From contig JAYODU010000004.1 of the NCBI GenBank assembly GCA_038106445.1, positions 62,001 through 126,000 on the forward strand: a DNA stretch of 64,000 bases. Reading direction: 5' to 3'. Origin of the DNA: Pseudemcibacter sp038106445. GTDB lineage: Bacteria; Pseudomonadota; Alphaproteobacteria; Sphingomonadales; Emcibacteraceae. The stretch's first letter is position 1. Each line of letters begins with the position of its first letter. The notes under the pieces were generated by a model. The model worked only from the letters and a program-made list of their open reading frames with translations. It did no database searches and had not been told where the DNA came from. A program made the translations under genes and the position numbers. Below, piece after piece: positions 23,535-33,811 of this stretch.

Positions 23535-26018
23535 ATGCTCTATACCAATTATCTTATAAGCGCGTGGCGCAATATATTTAAACATCCACTGTTCAGTGCC
23601 ATAAATATTCTTGGTCTGGCTATCGGGTTGGCGTCATGTATTTTAATCGCACTATTTGTACGCGATGAAATTTCGTATGACAGTTTCTGGCAAAAAGCTG
23701 AAAATATTTATCGTACGCACATTACCTTTTCGGTTCCGGGGCGTGATCCCATGTATATTGCAATGACTCCCGGGCCGGTTATGGAAGCCATTAAAAGGGA
23801 CTATCCACAGGTTGAATATGCCGCCAGAATCTCTATTCAGGAGCCAACGGTTATCGTGGATAACAAATATTTTGTTGATTTTATTACATTAACTGATCCT
23901 GATTTTACAAAAATCTTTGAATTAAATCTCATTTCCGGCGATGTATCCCAAGCATTAACGGGCACAAGCAGCATTATTTTAAATGAAACACTCGCTCAAA
24001 AATACTTTGGCGGGACAACAGCTGTTGGTCAAACATTGACCATTGATTTTGATGTTTTTAAGAAAGATTATGTTGTTGCTGCTGTAATTGAGGACATGCA
24101 GAAAAACAGCATGGTTCAGGCGGAAGCCATCATCGCCATTGATGAGCCTGCCTGGATCGACCAGCCTTATATGTTCGATGCATGGTTTTCAACAAATTCA
24201 CAGTTATTTTTTACTACTCCATCGGGCACATCAATAGAGGATTTGGCAAGTACACTTCCGGATTTTGTAAATCGGAACTTTCCTAAATTACCTTTTGGCG
24301 GTGAAGATATAAAAACATCTGACATGATCTCTATGGAATTTATGAATATCCAGGATCTTCATCTTAATGGAAATGATGACGGTGAATATCATGAGACCGG
24401 CAATAAGAACACAGTCATTGTCTTTGCAACAGTGGCAGCACTGATTTTATTTATAGCCGCCATCAATTTCATGAACCTTAGCACAGCACGCGCAAGCAGC
24501 AGGGCAAAAGAGGTGAGCCTTCGTAAAGTGATGGGAGCTTCCCGTAAAGATCTGATCGTTCAGTTTTTAGGTGAATCCATTCTGCTTACATTGCTGGGGC
24601 TACTTATTGCCCTTACGCTGGTAGAGCTGGTTTTGCCTATCTACAACGATGTGCTTGTTAAGGAACTCGCAATCGCCTACACGTCCAATGATATTTTTAT
24701 GATTGTTGGCCTTGCTATTTTCGTAGGTATTCTGGGCGGCGCATATCCGGCATTTATACTATCACACTTTAGACCGGCAGAAACACTTAAAGCCAACAAA
24801 TCAGCAGAAACCAAAACATCGGTCAAACTAAGATATGGATTGGTCATCATGCAGTTTTCAGTTTCCATCGCACTATTTGTTTCAACGGCTGTTGTTTACG
24901 GCCAGATGCTTTATGCAAAAAACAAAGATCTTGGTTACAACAAAGAAAATGTGCTGATCGTAAAGGAAATTTACCGCGATGTCGTACAGGAAAAACTGCA
25001 TTTTCTTGTGGATGAAATAGGACGCATGCCCGGGGCAGTATCCGTTTCATGGTCAAACTTTATGCCGGGAAATTCGAATAATAATAATCAGATCGCACGT
25101 ACGGAAGGTCAATCAACCGAAGACGGTGTGCTCCTAGGAAGCAGGACGATCGGGTATAATTATTTCAGTACTTATGAAATACCCATGATTACCGGGCGTG
25201 ACTATAGTCGTGAACGCGGGGATCGTTCGGTTTCCACCAAGGATTTGCGGGAAGGAAACTTTTATACCGGCTCAATGATTGTTAATCAATCTGCGCTTGG
25301 CCGTCTTAATCTGGGAACGCCGGAAGAAGCCATTGGAAAAGTAATTTACGTCGGAGCAGGACAGCCGGAAGAAAACCTGACTGCCACATATGAAGTGATT
25401 GGTGTTGTACCAGATATACATTTTGACAGTTTAAAGTTAACAATCCGTCCGGAGATATATGAACTTGAACCTAATTACGGATCTGTACTTTCTGCACGCT
25501 TCACTGGCAATCCAAATGCATTTGCCAGCCAGGTTCAGGCATTATGGGAGCAGGAAATCCCCAGTATTCCATTTGATTATGACTTTGTAACCGACGCAGT
25601 GGCAAAGCAATACAATGCCGAACAGGGTCAGGCGAATATGTTTGCGGCCTTTTCGGGGCTTGCGATCTTAATTGCCTGTCTGGGGCTATACGGCCTTGCC
25701 AGTTTCACTGCTGATCGCCGAACCAAGGAGATCGGCATACGAAAAGTCATGGGGGCGAGTGTATTTGATGTTGTGAAGCTTTTAGTTTGGCAATTTTCAA
25801 AACCCGTACTTATTGCCAATCTGATCGCCTGGCCGGTTTCTTACTATGCCATGAGCATCTGGCTTGAAAATTTCGTCTACCGAATAGAAGCCTTTTTTAT
25901 CATCGGATTTTGTCTGATTGCCGGAATAGTTGCGTTGCTTATTGCATGGGGTACCGTTGCCAGCAACAGCATGCGTGTTGCAAGTGCAAACCCGGTTAAT
26001 GCACTAAGATATGAATAG
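23535..26018 (+). CDS. FtsX/MacB-type ABC permease (first of two)
   Basis: 827 residues. It has an N-terminal helix (LFSAINILGLAIGLASCILIALFV), a large periplasmic core domain, then two FtsX domains. The first contains NFMNLSTARASSRAKEVSLRKVMGASRKDLIVQF and the second SFTADRRTKEIGIRKVMGASVFDVVKLLV, the duplicated RxKEIGIRKxxGA coupling-helix motif. This layout is typical of long MacB-like permeases in peptide or antimicrobial efflux operons and in type VII (mechanotransmission) ABC systems. It ends MRVASANPVNALRYE, the usual family tail. The second permease begins 17 bp downstream. Confidence 0.9.
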   Translation: MLYTNYLISAWRNIFKHPLFSAINILGLAIGLASCILIALFVRDEISYDSFWQKAENIYRTHITFSVPGRDPMYIAMTPGPVMEAIKRDYPQVEYAARISIQEPTVIVDNKYFVDFITLTDPDFTKIFELNLISGDVSQALTGTSSIILNETLAQKYFGGTTAVGQTLTIDFDVFKKDYVVAAVIEDMQKNSMVQAEAIIAIDEPAWIDQPYMFDAWFSTNSQLFFTTPSGTSIEDLASTLPDFVNRNFPKLPFGGEDIKTSDMISMEFMNIQDLHLNGNDDGEYHETGNKNTVIVFATVAALILFIAAINFMNLSTARASSRAKEVSLRKVMGASRKDLIVQFLGESILLTLLGLLIALTLVELVLPIYNDVLVKELAIAYTSNDIFMIVGLAIFVGILGGAYPAFILSHFRPAETLKANKSAETKTSVKLRYGLVIMQFSVSIALFVSTAVVYGQMLYAKNKDLGYNKENVLIVKEIYRDVVQEKLHFLVDEIGRMPGAVSVSWSNFMPGNSNNNNQIARTEGQSTEDGVLLGSRTIGYNYFSTYEIPMITGRDYSRERGDRSVSTKDLREGNFYTGSMIVNQSALGRLNLGTPEEAIGKVIYVGAGQPEENLTATYEVIGVVPDIHFDSLKLTIRPEIYELEPNYGSVLSARFTGNPNAFASQVQALWEQEIPSIPFDYDFVTDAVAKQYNAEQGQANMFAAFSGLAILIACLGLYGLASFTADRRTKEIGIRKVMGASVFDVVKLLVWQFSKPVLIANLIAWPVSYYAMSIWLENFVYRIEAFFIIGFCLIAGIVALLIAWGTVASNSMRVASANPVNALRYE

Positions 26019-26035
26019 TTAAAAAGAGAAACACC

Positions 26036-28462
26036 ATGTTCAGCAATTACATAAAAATAGCCATTAGAAGCATTCTTAAAAACAAACTTTATGCAATGAT
26101 TAATATATTGGGACTAGCTATCGGATTAGCCGTTTACCTATTCGGGGCTCTTATTTCGGATTATGAATATTCCCATGATATGTTCTTTGAAAATGCTGAC
26201 CGTGTTTACACAATACGGGGCAGTATAAGTTCAAATTCCAACCTTGGCTTAAGCCAGATTGATGGGGTACAGGGTGCGGTTGGCCCTCATATTGAAACTG
26301 ACCTGGTGGAAGTTGAAGCCGTTGCCCGTACAATTATAAGAGAGTTTCTCGTTTCAATCAACGAAGACAATTATTATGAATCTTTGCGTTTTACCGATCC
26401 GGAGCTTCTTGAAATATTCAATCTGGAATTCATAGAGGGTGAAGCTTCCGCGCTTAACGGATCAAATTCTATCATTATTACCGAAACCATTGCCAAAAAA
26501 TATTTTGGCGATGAAAATCCGATCGGAAAATCAATTACCCTTGATCATGAACACGACCTGACAGTTGCCGCCCTTATAAAAGATGTTCCGGCTAATTCAC
26601 ATTTTAATTCAGAAATTGTAATGAGCCGCCCTCTTGGCATATTGGTTCCCATGGCGGCAATAGAACGCATTACCGACTTTCAGCCGGACACAAATTGGGG
26701 CAACACATCCATGGGTAATCTGACTTATGTAATGCTTCCTGAAAATCTCGACCAGGAATGGCTGCAGACACAAATGGACGGTATTTATGACCGCCACGTC
26801 CCTGAAGATCAACGAAATTTTATGGCAGGGTTTGAGGTCCGTCCACTATCTGACGCAAATACTGCTATTTGGGACATGCTCGGAATTCCGGTGATACTGG
26901 TTGTTGAAGGTCTTGGTATCATGGTGCTTTTAATTGCTTGCGTGAATTATACGAACCTTGCAACAGCACAGTCCATGGGCCGTGCACGCGAAGTGGGACT
27001 TCGTAAAACTATGGGGGCTGGTCGCAATCAATTGCTTAGCCAATTTATTATTGAAAGCCTTACAATAACATTTTTTGCGATGATACTTGCGCTTTCTGTC
27101 CTTGAACTGATTATCCCCCTGTTTAACAGTGCAACAGGTAAAATACTTACAATAGATTATATAACGAAGCTACCAATGCTCCTTGGGACAGTAGTTGTAG
27201 TTGGCTTGCTGGCCGGTGCGTATCCATCATATCTGATAACCAAAACCAACCCGATTGAAGCGTTACGGGATTCAGCCAGAAAAGGGCGCGGCGCATCGAT
27301 TATTCGTTCAATTATGATCGGGATACAGTTTACATTTTCGGTTTGCATTCTTGCCATGGTACTGGTTGTTTATGCACAAAACGAACAAGTGGAAGAAAGC
27401 AGCCGTATATTTCCGAAAGACCAGATATACACTCTGGACCGTCTTGATGTTGAACAAATGGAAGACCGTCATGAAGTTCTAAGAAATGAAATCATGAATA
27501 TCCCGTATGTGGAAGGCTTCACGTTAAGTTCACAGGTGCCATATGAACAGAACAACAGCACCATTCGCGCATCTACAACCCTGAATGATCTGGAAAATGG
27601 TGTAAGCATAAACCAGCTTAATATTGATTATGCATTTGCTGACGTTTATGACATCCCGATGGCGGCAGGCCGTAATATCACGATTGATAATCCTGCTGAT
27701 ACACATATTCGGGAACGTGGCACGGTCAATGTATTGGTCAATGAACTTGCGGCTAAGCAACTTGGATTTGAAAGTCCTGATGCGGCCATCGGACAGGTGT
27801 TTTACGAAGATGAAGGTGAACGGGGCATTACTACATACACCATCGTTGGCGTCATGGAAGATCGGAATATATTAGGTCTGTTTAATGTTGTAAAACCATT
27901 CTTCTTCTTCATGAGAGATGCTTCTTACCGGCTTGCGTCGATTAAAATCTCTCAAAATGCACCGATCAGTGTTGTCAGGGACATCGAAGATGTCTGGCAT
28001 GAAGTTTATCCGGATTATCCCATGCAGGGAAAATTTCTGAATGAAACATTCCAAATGGTATATACAATTTTCGATTATGGCACTAAGGCGCTGGCAGGGT
28101 TTGCTTTCATCGCTCTTGCGCTGGCGGCTTTCGGTCTGTTTGGACTGGCCGCCTTTATGGCCGAACAAAAAACCCGTGAAATCGGCATCAGGAAAGTTCT
28201 GGGGGCTAATCCCGTACAAATTGTCAAGTTACTGATATGGCAGTTTTCTAAACCTGTTTTATGGGCTATCCCATTTGCACTTCTGTTCGCTTTTTATATT
28301 TCCGGTCTATATCTGGAATATTTCCCCGATCGAATTTCCATGCCTTTTGAAATTCTGATAGGTGCAGGGATAATAGGTGTTATTTTGTCATGGGTGACAG
28401 TCGCGACCCACGCCTATAAAATTGCGAGGACAAATCCGGTAAAGGCATTGCATTACGAATAA
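26036..28462 (+). CDS. FtsX/MacB-type ABC permease (second of two)
   Basis: 808 residues, a diverged paralogue of the preceding gene with the same plan: N-terminal helix (LYAMINILGLAIGLAVYLFGALI), periplasmic domain, and two FtsX domains with TAQSMGRAREVGLRKTMGAGRNQLLSQF and AEQKTREIGIRKVLGANPVQIVKLLI. It ends YKIARTNPVKALHYE, mirroring its neighbour. Two different permeases probably form a heterodimer with the ATPase. The periplasmic domains are much less alike than the membrane parts, which would let each half recognise something different. Confidence 0.9.
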   Translation: MFSNYIKIAIRSILKNKLYAMINILGLAIGLAVYLFGALISDYEYSHDMFFENADRVYTIRGSISSNSNLGLSQIDGVQGAVGPHIETDLVEVEAVARTIIREFLVSINEDNYYESLRFTDPELLEIFNLEFIEGEASALNGSNSIIITETIAKKYFGDENPIGKSITLDHEHDLTVAALIKDVPANSHFNSEIVMSRPLGILVPMAAIERITDFQPDTNWGNTSMGNLTYVMLPENLDQEWLQTQMDGIYDRHVPEDQRNFMAGFEVRPLSDANTAIWDMLGIPVILVVEGLGIMVLLIACVNYTNLATAQSMGRAREVGLRKTMGAGRNQLLSQFIIESLTITFFAMILALSVLELIIPLFNSATGKILTIDYITKLPMLLGTVVVVGLLAGAYPSYLITKTNPIEALRDSARKGRGASIIRSIMIGIQFTFSVCILAMVLVVYAQNEQVEESSRIFPKDQIYTLDRLDVEQMEDRHEVLRNEIMNIPYVEGFTLSSQVPYEQNNSTIRASTTLNDLENGVSINQLNIDYAFADVYDIPMAAGRNITIDNPADTHIRERGTVNVLVNELAAKQLGFESPDAAIGQVFYEDEGERGITTYTIVGVMEDRNILGLFNVVKPFFFFMRDASYRLASIKISQNAPISVVRDIEDVWHEVYPDYPMQGKFLNETFQMVYTIFDYGTKALAGFAFIALALAAFGLFGLAAFMAEQKTREIGIRKVLGANPVQIVKLLIWQFSKPVLWAIPFALLFAFYISGLYLEYFPDRISMPFEILIGAGIIGVILSWVTVATHAYKIARTNPVKALHYE

Positions 28463-28505
28463 AAATAGCCGATAAATTGCATATCTTTTAAAAAGGGGAA
28501 CAGAT

Positions 28506-30131
28506 ATGCAATTACGGTTATGCATCATTATTTTTACGAATATTATTCTGATGAGCCACACCTACGCACAGGAAAGAATATCGGCAGGATTTGTTTCTTC
28601 TGCGTCACCGGAAGCAACAGAGATAGGTGTCGCCATATTAGAACAGGGCGGGAATGCTTATGACGCTGCGATAGCAGTTTCCTTGGCGTTAGGTGCCAGC
28701 GAGCCCGCAGGATCAGGCATTTTTGGACAAACAGTCATGTTAGTCCAACCCGCAGATGGCGACGCATTTGTTATTCATGGCACAACTCTGTCCCCTTCAA
28801 ACATACCGGAAAATGTTACACGTGAACAACTTGTGGGCGGCAGAACCGCTTCAACCGTGCCATCAACATTGAAGGTCCTTGATTTCACATTAAGAAATTA
28901 TGGAAGTGGAAATTTTAACTGGAAAGAATTGGTAACGCCGGCGGCTGACCTTTATGAAAGCGGCTTTATTGTTGGTCCATTCAGACATCGTGCATTCAGC
29001 TATTATGGCATGGGATTAAAGGGACAAAAAGAAGCCGCTGATATTTTTATTAAAAAGGACGGGACAGCATACCAGATTGGTGAAAGGTTTAACCAGCCCG
29101 TCATGGCTAAAACAATGTGCCGTATTGCTGAAAAAGGCGCCGATGAATTTTATAAGGGTGATATGGCCCATGAAATTGCCGCTGACATGGCAGAAAATGG
29201 CGGTTGGATTACCTATAATGATCTTGCAAATTTTCGTGATCCTGAAATTGTCCCCGCTTTAAAATCCGACTATAGGGGCTATGAAATTCTTTCGTTACCA
29301 CCCCCATTTGGCGGGTGGGTAATGATGCAAATTCTTAATGTCCTTGAAAAATCAACACCCGATCCGGTCACTTCCGATAACGCAGATCGCAAAATCGCGC
29401 TTTTAAATGCAATGAGGCTAGGTCATGGTACGAGGGCAAATGATCCTGTGCCTGGTTTTCACGAATATGACGATGATGTAAACATCAAAATTTCGGATGA
29501 GGAAGCAGCACGTCTTTTAAGCCATTTCGAAAGCGAGAATGGCGGCGGTGAAACTACACATTTTTCAGTTGTTGATGGTGATGGCACCGCAATTGCCGTG
29601 ACCCAAAGTATAGATAATTATTTTGGCGCATTGGTTGTTCACCCAACTCTTGGATTTCTTTATAACAACTACATGCAATCCTTCAGACTTACCGACGATG
29701 GCTCCCCATATGTCTTAAAAACAAATGAAATGCCGCTCAGTTCAATGACCGGAACAATTGTCAGAAAAGATGGGGAAACGAAGTTAATCCTTGGAAGCCC
29801 GGCAAGTGCGCGCATTATTTCTGCAGTTGCGCAGGTAACAAGCTACTGGATAGATGTGGAAGCCGACATTAAAAAGGCTGTTGATGCTTTCCGGGTGCAC
29901 GTCGTTCCGGAAAACAGAGCTTATGTTGAAGGCCCAACAATTAGCAGTGAACTGTTGAAGGCAATGGCAAAATACGGATATAGTCTAAGAAGACCTGCTT
30001 ACGGCGTATCCGACAGCCAGTATGACCCTTATTTTGGGGGTGTACATGCGATAGCGTCGGAAAACGGAAACTGGACCGGTGCCGCTGATCCACGCAGAGA
30101 TGGACTGGCCAAAGCAGCATGGAAAAAATGA
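28506..30131 (+). CDS. Gamma-glutamyltransferase-family protein, exported
   Basis: 541 residues with an N-terminal signal peptide ending near SHTYAQ. It has the Ntn-hydrolase features of gamma-glutamyltranspeptidases: AILEQGGNAYDAAIAVSLALGASEP near the start, the autoprocessing/nucleophile threonine in GGGETTHFSVVD (about Thr350), PLSSMTG for the substrate-binding serines, GSPASARII in place of the usual GSPGGSRII, and DPRRDGLAKA near the end. GGTs cleave gamma-glutamyl bonds of glutathione and other peptides in the periplasm. It starts 44 bp after the second permease. It is slightly short and its GSP loop departs from the classic form, so the substrate may not be glutathione. Confidence 0.83.
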   Translation: MQLRLCIIIFTNIILMSHTYAQERISAGFVSSASPEATEIGVAILEQGGNAYDAAIAVSLALGASEPAGSGIFGQTVMLVQPADGDAFVIHGTTLSPSNIPENVTREQLVGGRTASTVPSTLKVLDFTLRNYGSGNFNWKELVTPAADLYESGFIVGPFRHRAFSYYGMGLKGQKEAADIFIKKDGTAYQIGERFNQPVMAKTMCRIAEKGADEFYKGDMAHEIAADMAENGGWITYNDLANFRDPEIVPALKSDYRGYEILSLPPPFGGWVMMQILNVLEKSTPDPVTSDNADRKIALLNAMRLGHGTRANDPVPGFHEYDDDVNIKISDEEAARLLSHFESENGGGETTHFSVVDGDGTAIAVTQSIDNYFGALVVHPTLGFLYNNYMQSFRLTDDGSPYVLKTNEMPLSSMTGTIVRKDGETKLILGSPASARIISAVAQVTSYWIDVEADIKKAVDAFRVHVVPENRAYVEGPTISSELLKAMAKYGYSLRRPAYGVSDSQYDPYFGGVHAIASENGNWTGAADPRRDGLAKAAWKK

Positions 30132-30146
30132 AAACGGAAATTTGTT

Positions 30147-31793
30147 ATGAATATCATTAGAAAGATACTATTAGGAATTAGCATATTGATTGTTGCCGGG
30201 TGTGCACAGGAAGAACCAGCAACCCCGAGCAGTAGAATGATCGTTAACGCGAAGGTCTGGACAGGAAACGATCAGCAACCTTGGGCTGATGTTATCGTCA
30301 TTAATGATAATAAAATAATCGCCGTGGGTGGAAGCAAACTTGCAAGTCAATATGATGCGGCAGATATAGTCGATCTAAATGGCAAGTTGGTACTTCCGGG
30401 CTTTATTGATAGCCACACACATTTCATGGATGGATCAGCATCGCTGCTTGGAATTAAAACCCAAGGAACACAAAGCAGTCAGGAATTCATCAACGTTGTT
30501 CGTGACTATGCCGCGACCTCACCCGATGGTGAATGGATTGTTGGCGGACTTTGGGATCATGAAGCCTGGGAAGGAAACCTTCCGGAAAAAGACTGGATTG
30601 ATGAATATACGGAAAATAAACCACTGTTCCTGCTGCGGACCGATGGTCATATGGCGCTTGCCAATTCTGTAGTTCTTGAACTTGCCGGTGTCACAAAGGA
30701 AACACCTGACCCCGAAGGTGGAACAATCGTTCGCGATGAAAATGGTGAACCAACAGGCGTCCTTAAAGACAATGCTATGAATTTTGTCTGGGCGGTAATC
30801 CCTGCCCTGTCTGAAGAGCAGGCCGACCGTACATTCGATGCCGGAATACAAGAAGCCCTTGAAAATGGTGTGACACAGGTTCACAACATGAGCAGCTGGG
30901 ATAATATTGAAATATTCAAACGTGCCAAGGCAGATGGAAGACTTAAAATTCGCGCTTATTATTTCCCGCATATATCAAACCGGCACAAACTTGCTGAAAT
31001 GATTGAACGGGACGGTAAAGGTGATAACTGGCTTCGTTTTGGCGGGGTCAAGGAACTGGCAGATGGATCGCTCGGCAGCACCACAGCCTGGTTTTATGAA
31101 CCCTACACGGACGAACCGGATACAAATGGTTTCCCGCTGATGCAAATGGACGCTTTAAAGCAGAGCATAAAAGAAGCCCATTATTACGGTTTTCAGCTTG
31201 CTGTTCATGGTATTGGTGATCAAACCAATGATGAAATTTTAAAAATATTTGAGGAGGTCGGCGTGAGCGGTCATCGGGCGCGTATTGAACATGCCCAGCA
31301 TCTAACACCAGCTGCAATACAAAAATTCGCAGCCCTTGGTGTTATACCGTCCATGCAACCCTATCATGCGATAGATGATGGAAGATGGGCCGAAAAACGT
31401 ATCGGTAAAGAACGGCTGATGGGGACTTATGCCTTCAAATCCCTCCTTGATGCCGGTGCAACATTAACATTCGGGTCCGACTGGTCAGTGGCTCCGCTTG
31501 AGCCACTTTCCGGTATTTATGCCGCTGTCACGCGCCGCACCCTTGATGGCTTAAACCCTGATGGCTGGGTACCGGAGGAAAAAATCACCGTTGAACAGGC
31601 GGTAAAAGCTTACACTATAAATAACGCATGGGCGGGAAATCAGGAAGACATCCTTGGCACGATCGAAGTCGGCAAGCTTGCTGATCTGGTTGTGATAAGT
31701 GACAACATATTTGAAATAAACCCGGAAATGATCAAAGATACGCATGTGGTGATGACGATTATAGACGGCAAAGTCGTATATAGTATCAATTAA
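30147..31793 (+). CDS. Amidohydrolase (YtcJ-type, Amidohydro_3), lipoprotein
   Basis: 548 residues with a lipobox VAGC (Cys19), so it should be membrane-anchored in the periplasm. The metal-dependent amidohydrolase fold is shown by DSHTHFMDG (HxH), VHGIGDQTNDEIL, RIEHAQHLTPAAI and the late FGSDWSVAPLEPL with the metal Asp. YtcJ-type enzymes hydrolyse amide or imide bonds of small molecules, with few substrates established. It follows the gamma-glutamyltransferase gene by 15 bp, so the two exported hydrolases are probably made together with the ABC exporter. Confidence 0.87.
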   Translation: MNIIRKILLGISILIVAGCAQEEPATPSSRMIVNAKVWTGNDQQPWADVIVINDNKIIAVGGSKLASQYDAADIVDLNGKLVLPGFIDSHTHFMDGSASLLGIKTQGTQSSQEFINVVRDYAATSPDGEWIVGGLWDHEAWEGNLPEKDWIDEYTENKPLFLLRTDGHMALANSVVLELAGVTKETPDPEGGTIVRDENGEPTGVLKDNAMNFVWAVIPALSEEQADRTFDAGIQEALENGVTQVHNMSSWDNIEIFKRAKADGRLKIRAYYFPHISNRHKLAEMIERDGKGDNWLRFGGVKELADGSLGSTTAWFYEPYTDEPDTNGFPLMQMDALKQSIKEAHYYGFQLAVHGIGDQTNDEILKIFEEVGVSGHRARIEHAQHLTPAAIQKFAALGVIPSMQPYHAIDDGRWAEKRIGKERLMGTYAFKSLLDAGATLTFGSDWSVAPLEPLSGIYAAVTRRTLDGLNPDGWVPEEKITVEQAVKAYTINNAWAGNQEDILGTIEVGKLADLVVISDNIFEINPEMIKDTHVVMTIIDGKVVYSIN

Positions 31794-31908
31794 ATATAGC
31801 TGAACCGACAGTTTCCTGAAAACCCGGACATTCAGAGCCGCCTGAAAGGATATTTAAAAACAGCAAAACAGACTATCCGGATATGTTTTTAAGCAATGGA
31901 TCCAAATT

Positions 31909-32592
31909 ATGAAAAAAGTTGTTTTTTATTATCTCCTAATGCAGTTTCTGGTATATCAGCCTGTCATAAGCACGGCACAGGACAAACCGTTAGGTGACGA
32001 TGAACGACCGAAAATTGGACTTGTATTATCCGGTGGTGGGGCCCGTGGTGCGGCCCATGTCGGCGTTCTAAAAGTACTGAAAGAAAACCAAATTCCCATA
32101 GATATGATAGCAGGCACCAGTTTTGGTGCCATTGTCGGCAGATTATACGCGTCCGGCTATAGTGCAAAGGAGCTTGAAGAGATATTGGAAAATATTGACT
32201 GGGAAGAAATCCTTAAATTCTTTGCAAATAGCGATCAGGCAACAAAAGACAGGTTGATATTATATGTTGATGCCTATTTTGATGATACCAGAAAGACCGA
32301 TGCCATAGATGCGCTTGGCATGGAAACAGGTGAAGCCCTGTTTTTTGGCGCAATCCTTCTGGAAGACGGTCTAAAAATGTCAGAATATTTTACTGATACG
32401 ACCGTCAATAAAGTATTTAATTTCAGACGGATATTTTTTGAAAATGCAAAGCCGCTGTTCAGCCAACGCCCGTTTAAAGATTATATCATAGGGATTGGTC
32501 TGCTCGATTATTGGAAAAACCATGCATTTCCTGATTTTTGCCAGCCAGTGGGTTCGAACGATTTTCAATGTTACTTAACTAAAGACTTCTGA
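31909..32592 (+). CDS. Patatin-like phospholipase, short and probably truncated
   Basis: 227 residues with a signal peptide (to about ISTAQ). The N-terminal patatin half is clear: IGLVLSGGGARGAAHVGVLKVL (oxyanion glycine loop) and the nucleophile elbow GTSFG (Ser71), then YASGYSAKELEEIL. After about residue 95 the sequence no longer resembles patatins, and no DGG/DGA motif with the catalytic aspartate is found in any nearby frame. Exported patatins with this start usually run to 700 or more residues with POTRA and barrel domains. I suspect a deletion-derived remnant. A 115-bp gap separates it from the amidohydrolase, and its end overlaps the convergent M20 hydrolase. Confidence 0.6.
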   Translation: MKKVVFYYLLMQFLVYQPVISTAQDKPLGDDERPKIGLVLSGGGARGAAHVGVLKVLKENQIPIDMIAGTSFGAIVGRLYASGYSAKELEEILENIDWEEILKFFANSDQATKDRLILYVDAYFDDTRKTDAIDALGMETGEALFFGAILLEDGLKMSEYFTDTTVNKVFNFRRIFFENAKPLFSQRPFKDYIIGIGLLDYWKNHAFPDFCQPVGSNDFQCYLTKDF

Positions 32593-33805
32593 CATCCAGC
32601 CTTTGGATAACCTCAAACAATATTTCCGCTCCGGAATTAAGTTGCGATGAACTTGTATATTCTTTCGGATTGTGGCTAATACCATCACGGGATGGCACAA
32701 ATATCATGGCCGCAGGACAAATACGGGCCATCATTTGCGCATCATGCCCGGCGCCGCTATTCATCCGTTTGAAAAAGGTTACTTTTTCGTGCGTCACTTC
32801 AGCAATAATTTTTGTTACCTTCGCATCGAACTGCACTGGATCAAACCGCACAAGCTGTTCTGTGGTAATTTTTACCTTTTCTTCTTCTTGAATATAATTA
32901 ATTACTTCTTTCAGCAACATTTCAGCGGTTTTAAGTTTTTCATTATCTACATTTCTGAGATCAACAGTCATGGAAACTTTACCCGGCACAACATTAACCA
33001 GATTAGGCTTAGGTGTTATAACACCGACTGTACCAACCTGCCCTTCACCAATCGTATCTGTAATTTCACGTACGGCGACAGTTAGCTTCGCTGCTGCAAG
33101 GCCGGCATCTTTTCTAAGATGCATTGGTGTTGTTCCCGCATGGTTCGATTGCCCCTCAATGGTGACCCCGGTCCAGGATATCCCCTGCACGCCTTCTACA
33201 ACACCGATATGAATATTTTCATTTTCAAGAACCGGTCCCTGTTCAATATGCAGTTCCACAAATGCATGTGGCACTACCGACCCGCAATCCATCGTACCCA
33301 GATAATTTGTGCTTATCAGCGCTTCAATAAGTGATATACCGTCACCATCCTTTATATCATGTGCTTCTTCAATGCTCATACCGCCTGCGTAAACAAGTGA
33401 TCCAAGCATATCCGGCTGAAACCGCACCCCTTCTTCATTTGTGAATATCGCTACACAAAGGTCATGTTTTGGAACTTCCCCGGCCTCTTTATAAGTGGCA
33501 AGAATTTCAAGTGCACTGATCACACCATAACAGCCATCAAGATGCCCGCCATTGCTAACAGTATCAATATGGGATCCCATCATTACGGGTGAACCACTTT
33601 CTTCCCCCCTTAAAAAGCCGAAAATATTGCCAATCTTGTCAATTTCGACGTCCAACCCTGTTTCTTTCATCCAGAAAACAAGCAAATTACGACCGGCAAT
33701 ATCATCTTCGGTTAACGCTATGCGGCGCGAGCCCCCATCGGATGTTTTTCCAATCTCAGCAAGTGCCGCAAGACGTTCATGAATTCTTTTTGTGTTCAGT
33801 TGCAC
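32579..33805 (-). CDS. M20-family Zn hydrolase (N-carbamoyl-L-amino-acid hydrolase/allantoate amidohydrolase type)
   Basis: 408 residues, the usual length. The metal ligands are visible in GSHIDTVSNGGHLDGCYGV and TNEEGVRFQ, with HIEQGPVLE, GQSNHAGTTPM and a C-terminal SGAGHDAQMMARICPAAMIFVPSRDGISHNPKE typical of the HyuC/AllC/beta-ureidopropionase group. These cytoplasmic enzymes cleave N-carbamoyl groups or allantoate. The group cannot be split by eye. It precedes (in transcription: follows) the broken cysK-glutaredoxin gene by 6 bp on the same strand. Confidence 0.88.
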   Translation of the reverse strand: MQLNTKRIHERLAALAEIGKTSDGGSRRIALTEDDIAGRNLLVFWMKETGLDVEIDKIGNIFGFLRGEESGSPVMMGSHIDTVSNGGHLDGCYGVISALEILATYKEAGEVPKHDLCVAIFTNEEGVRFQPDMLGSLVYAGGMSIEEAHDIKDGDGISLIEALISTNYLGTMDCGSVVPHAFVELHIEQGPVLENENIHIGVVEGVQGISWTGVTIEGQSNHAGTTPMHLRKDAGLAAAKLTVAVREITDTIGEGQVGTVGVITPKPNLVNVVPGKVSMTVDLRNVDNEKLKTAEMLLKEVINYIQEEEKVKITTEQLVRFDPVQFDAKVTKIIAEVTHEKVTFFKRMNSGAGHDAQMMARICPAAMIFVPSRDGISHNPKEYTSSSQLNSGAEILFEVIQRLDVRSL

Positions 33806-33811
33806 CTAATA

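Noticed and set aside
32545..32562. tRNA T-loop-like GGTTCGAAC
   Set aside because: No flanking T-stem complement, no acceptor or anticodon stems, and it lies inside the end of the patatin-like frame.
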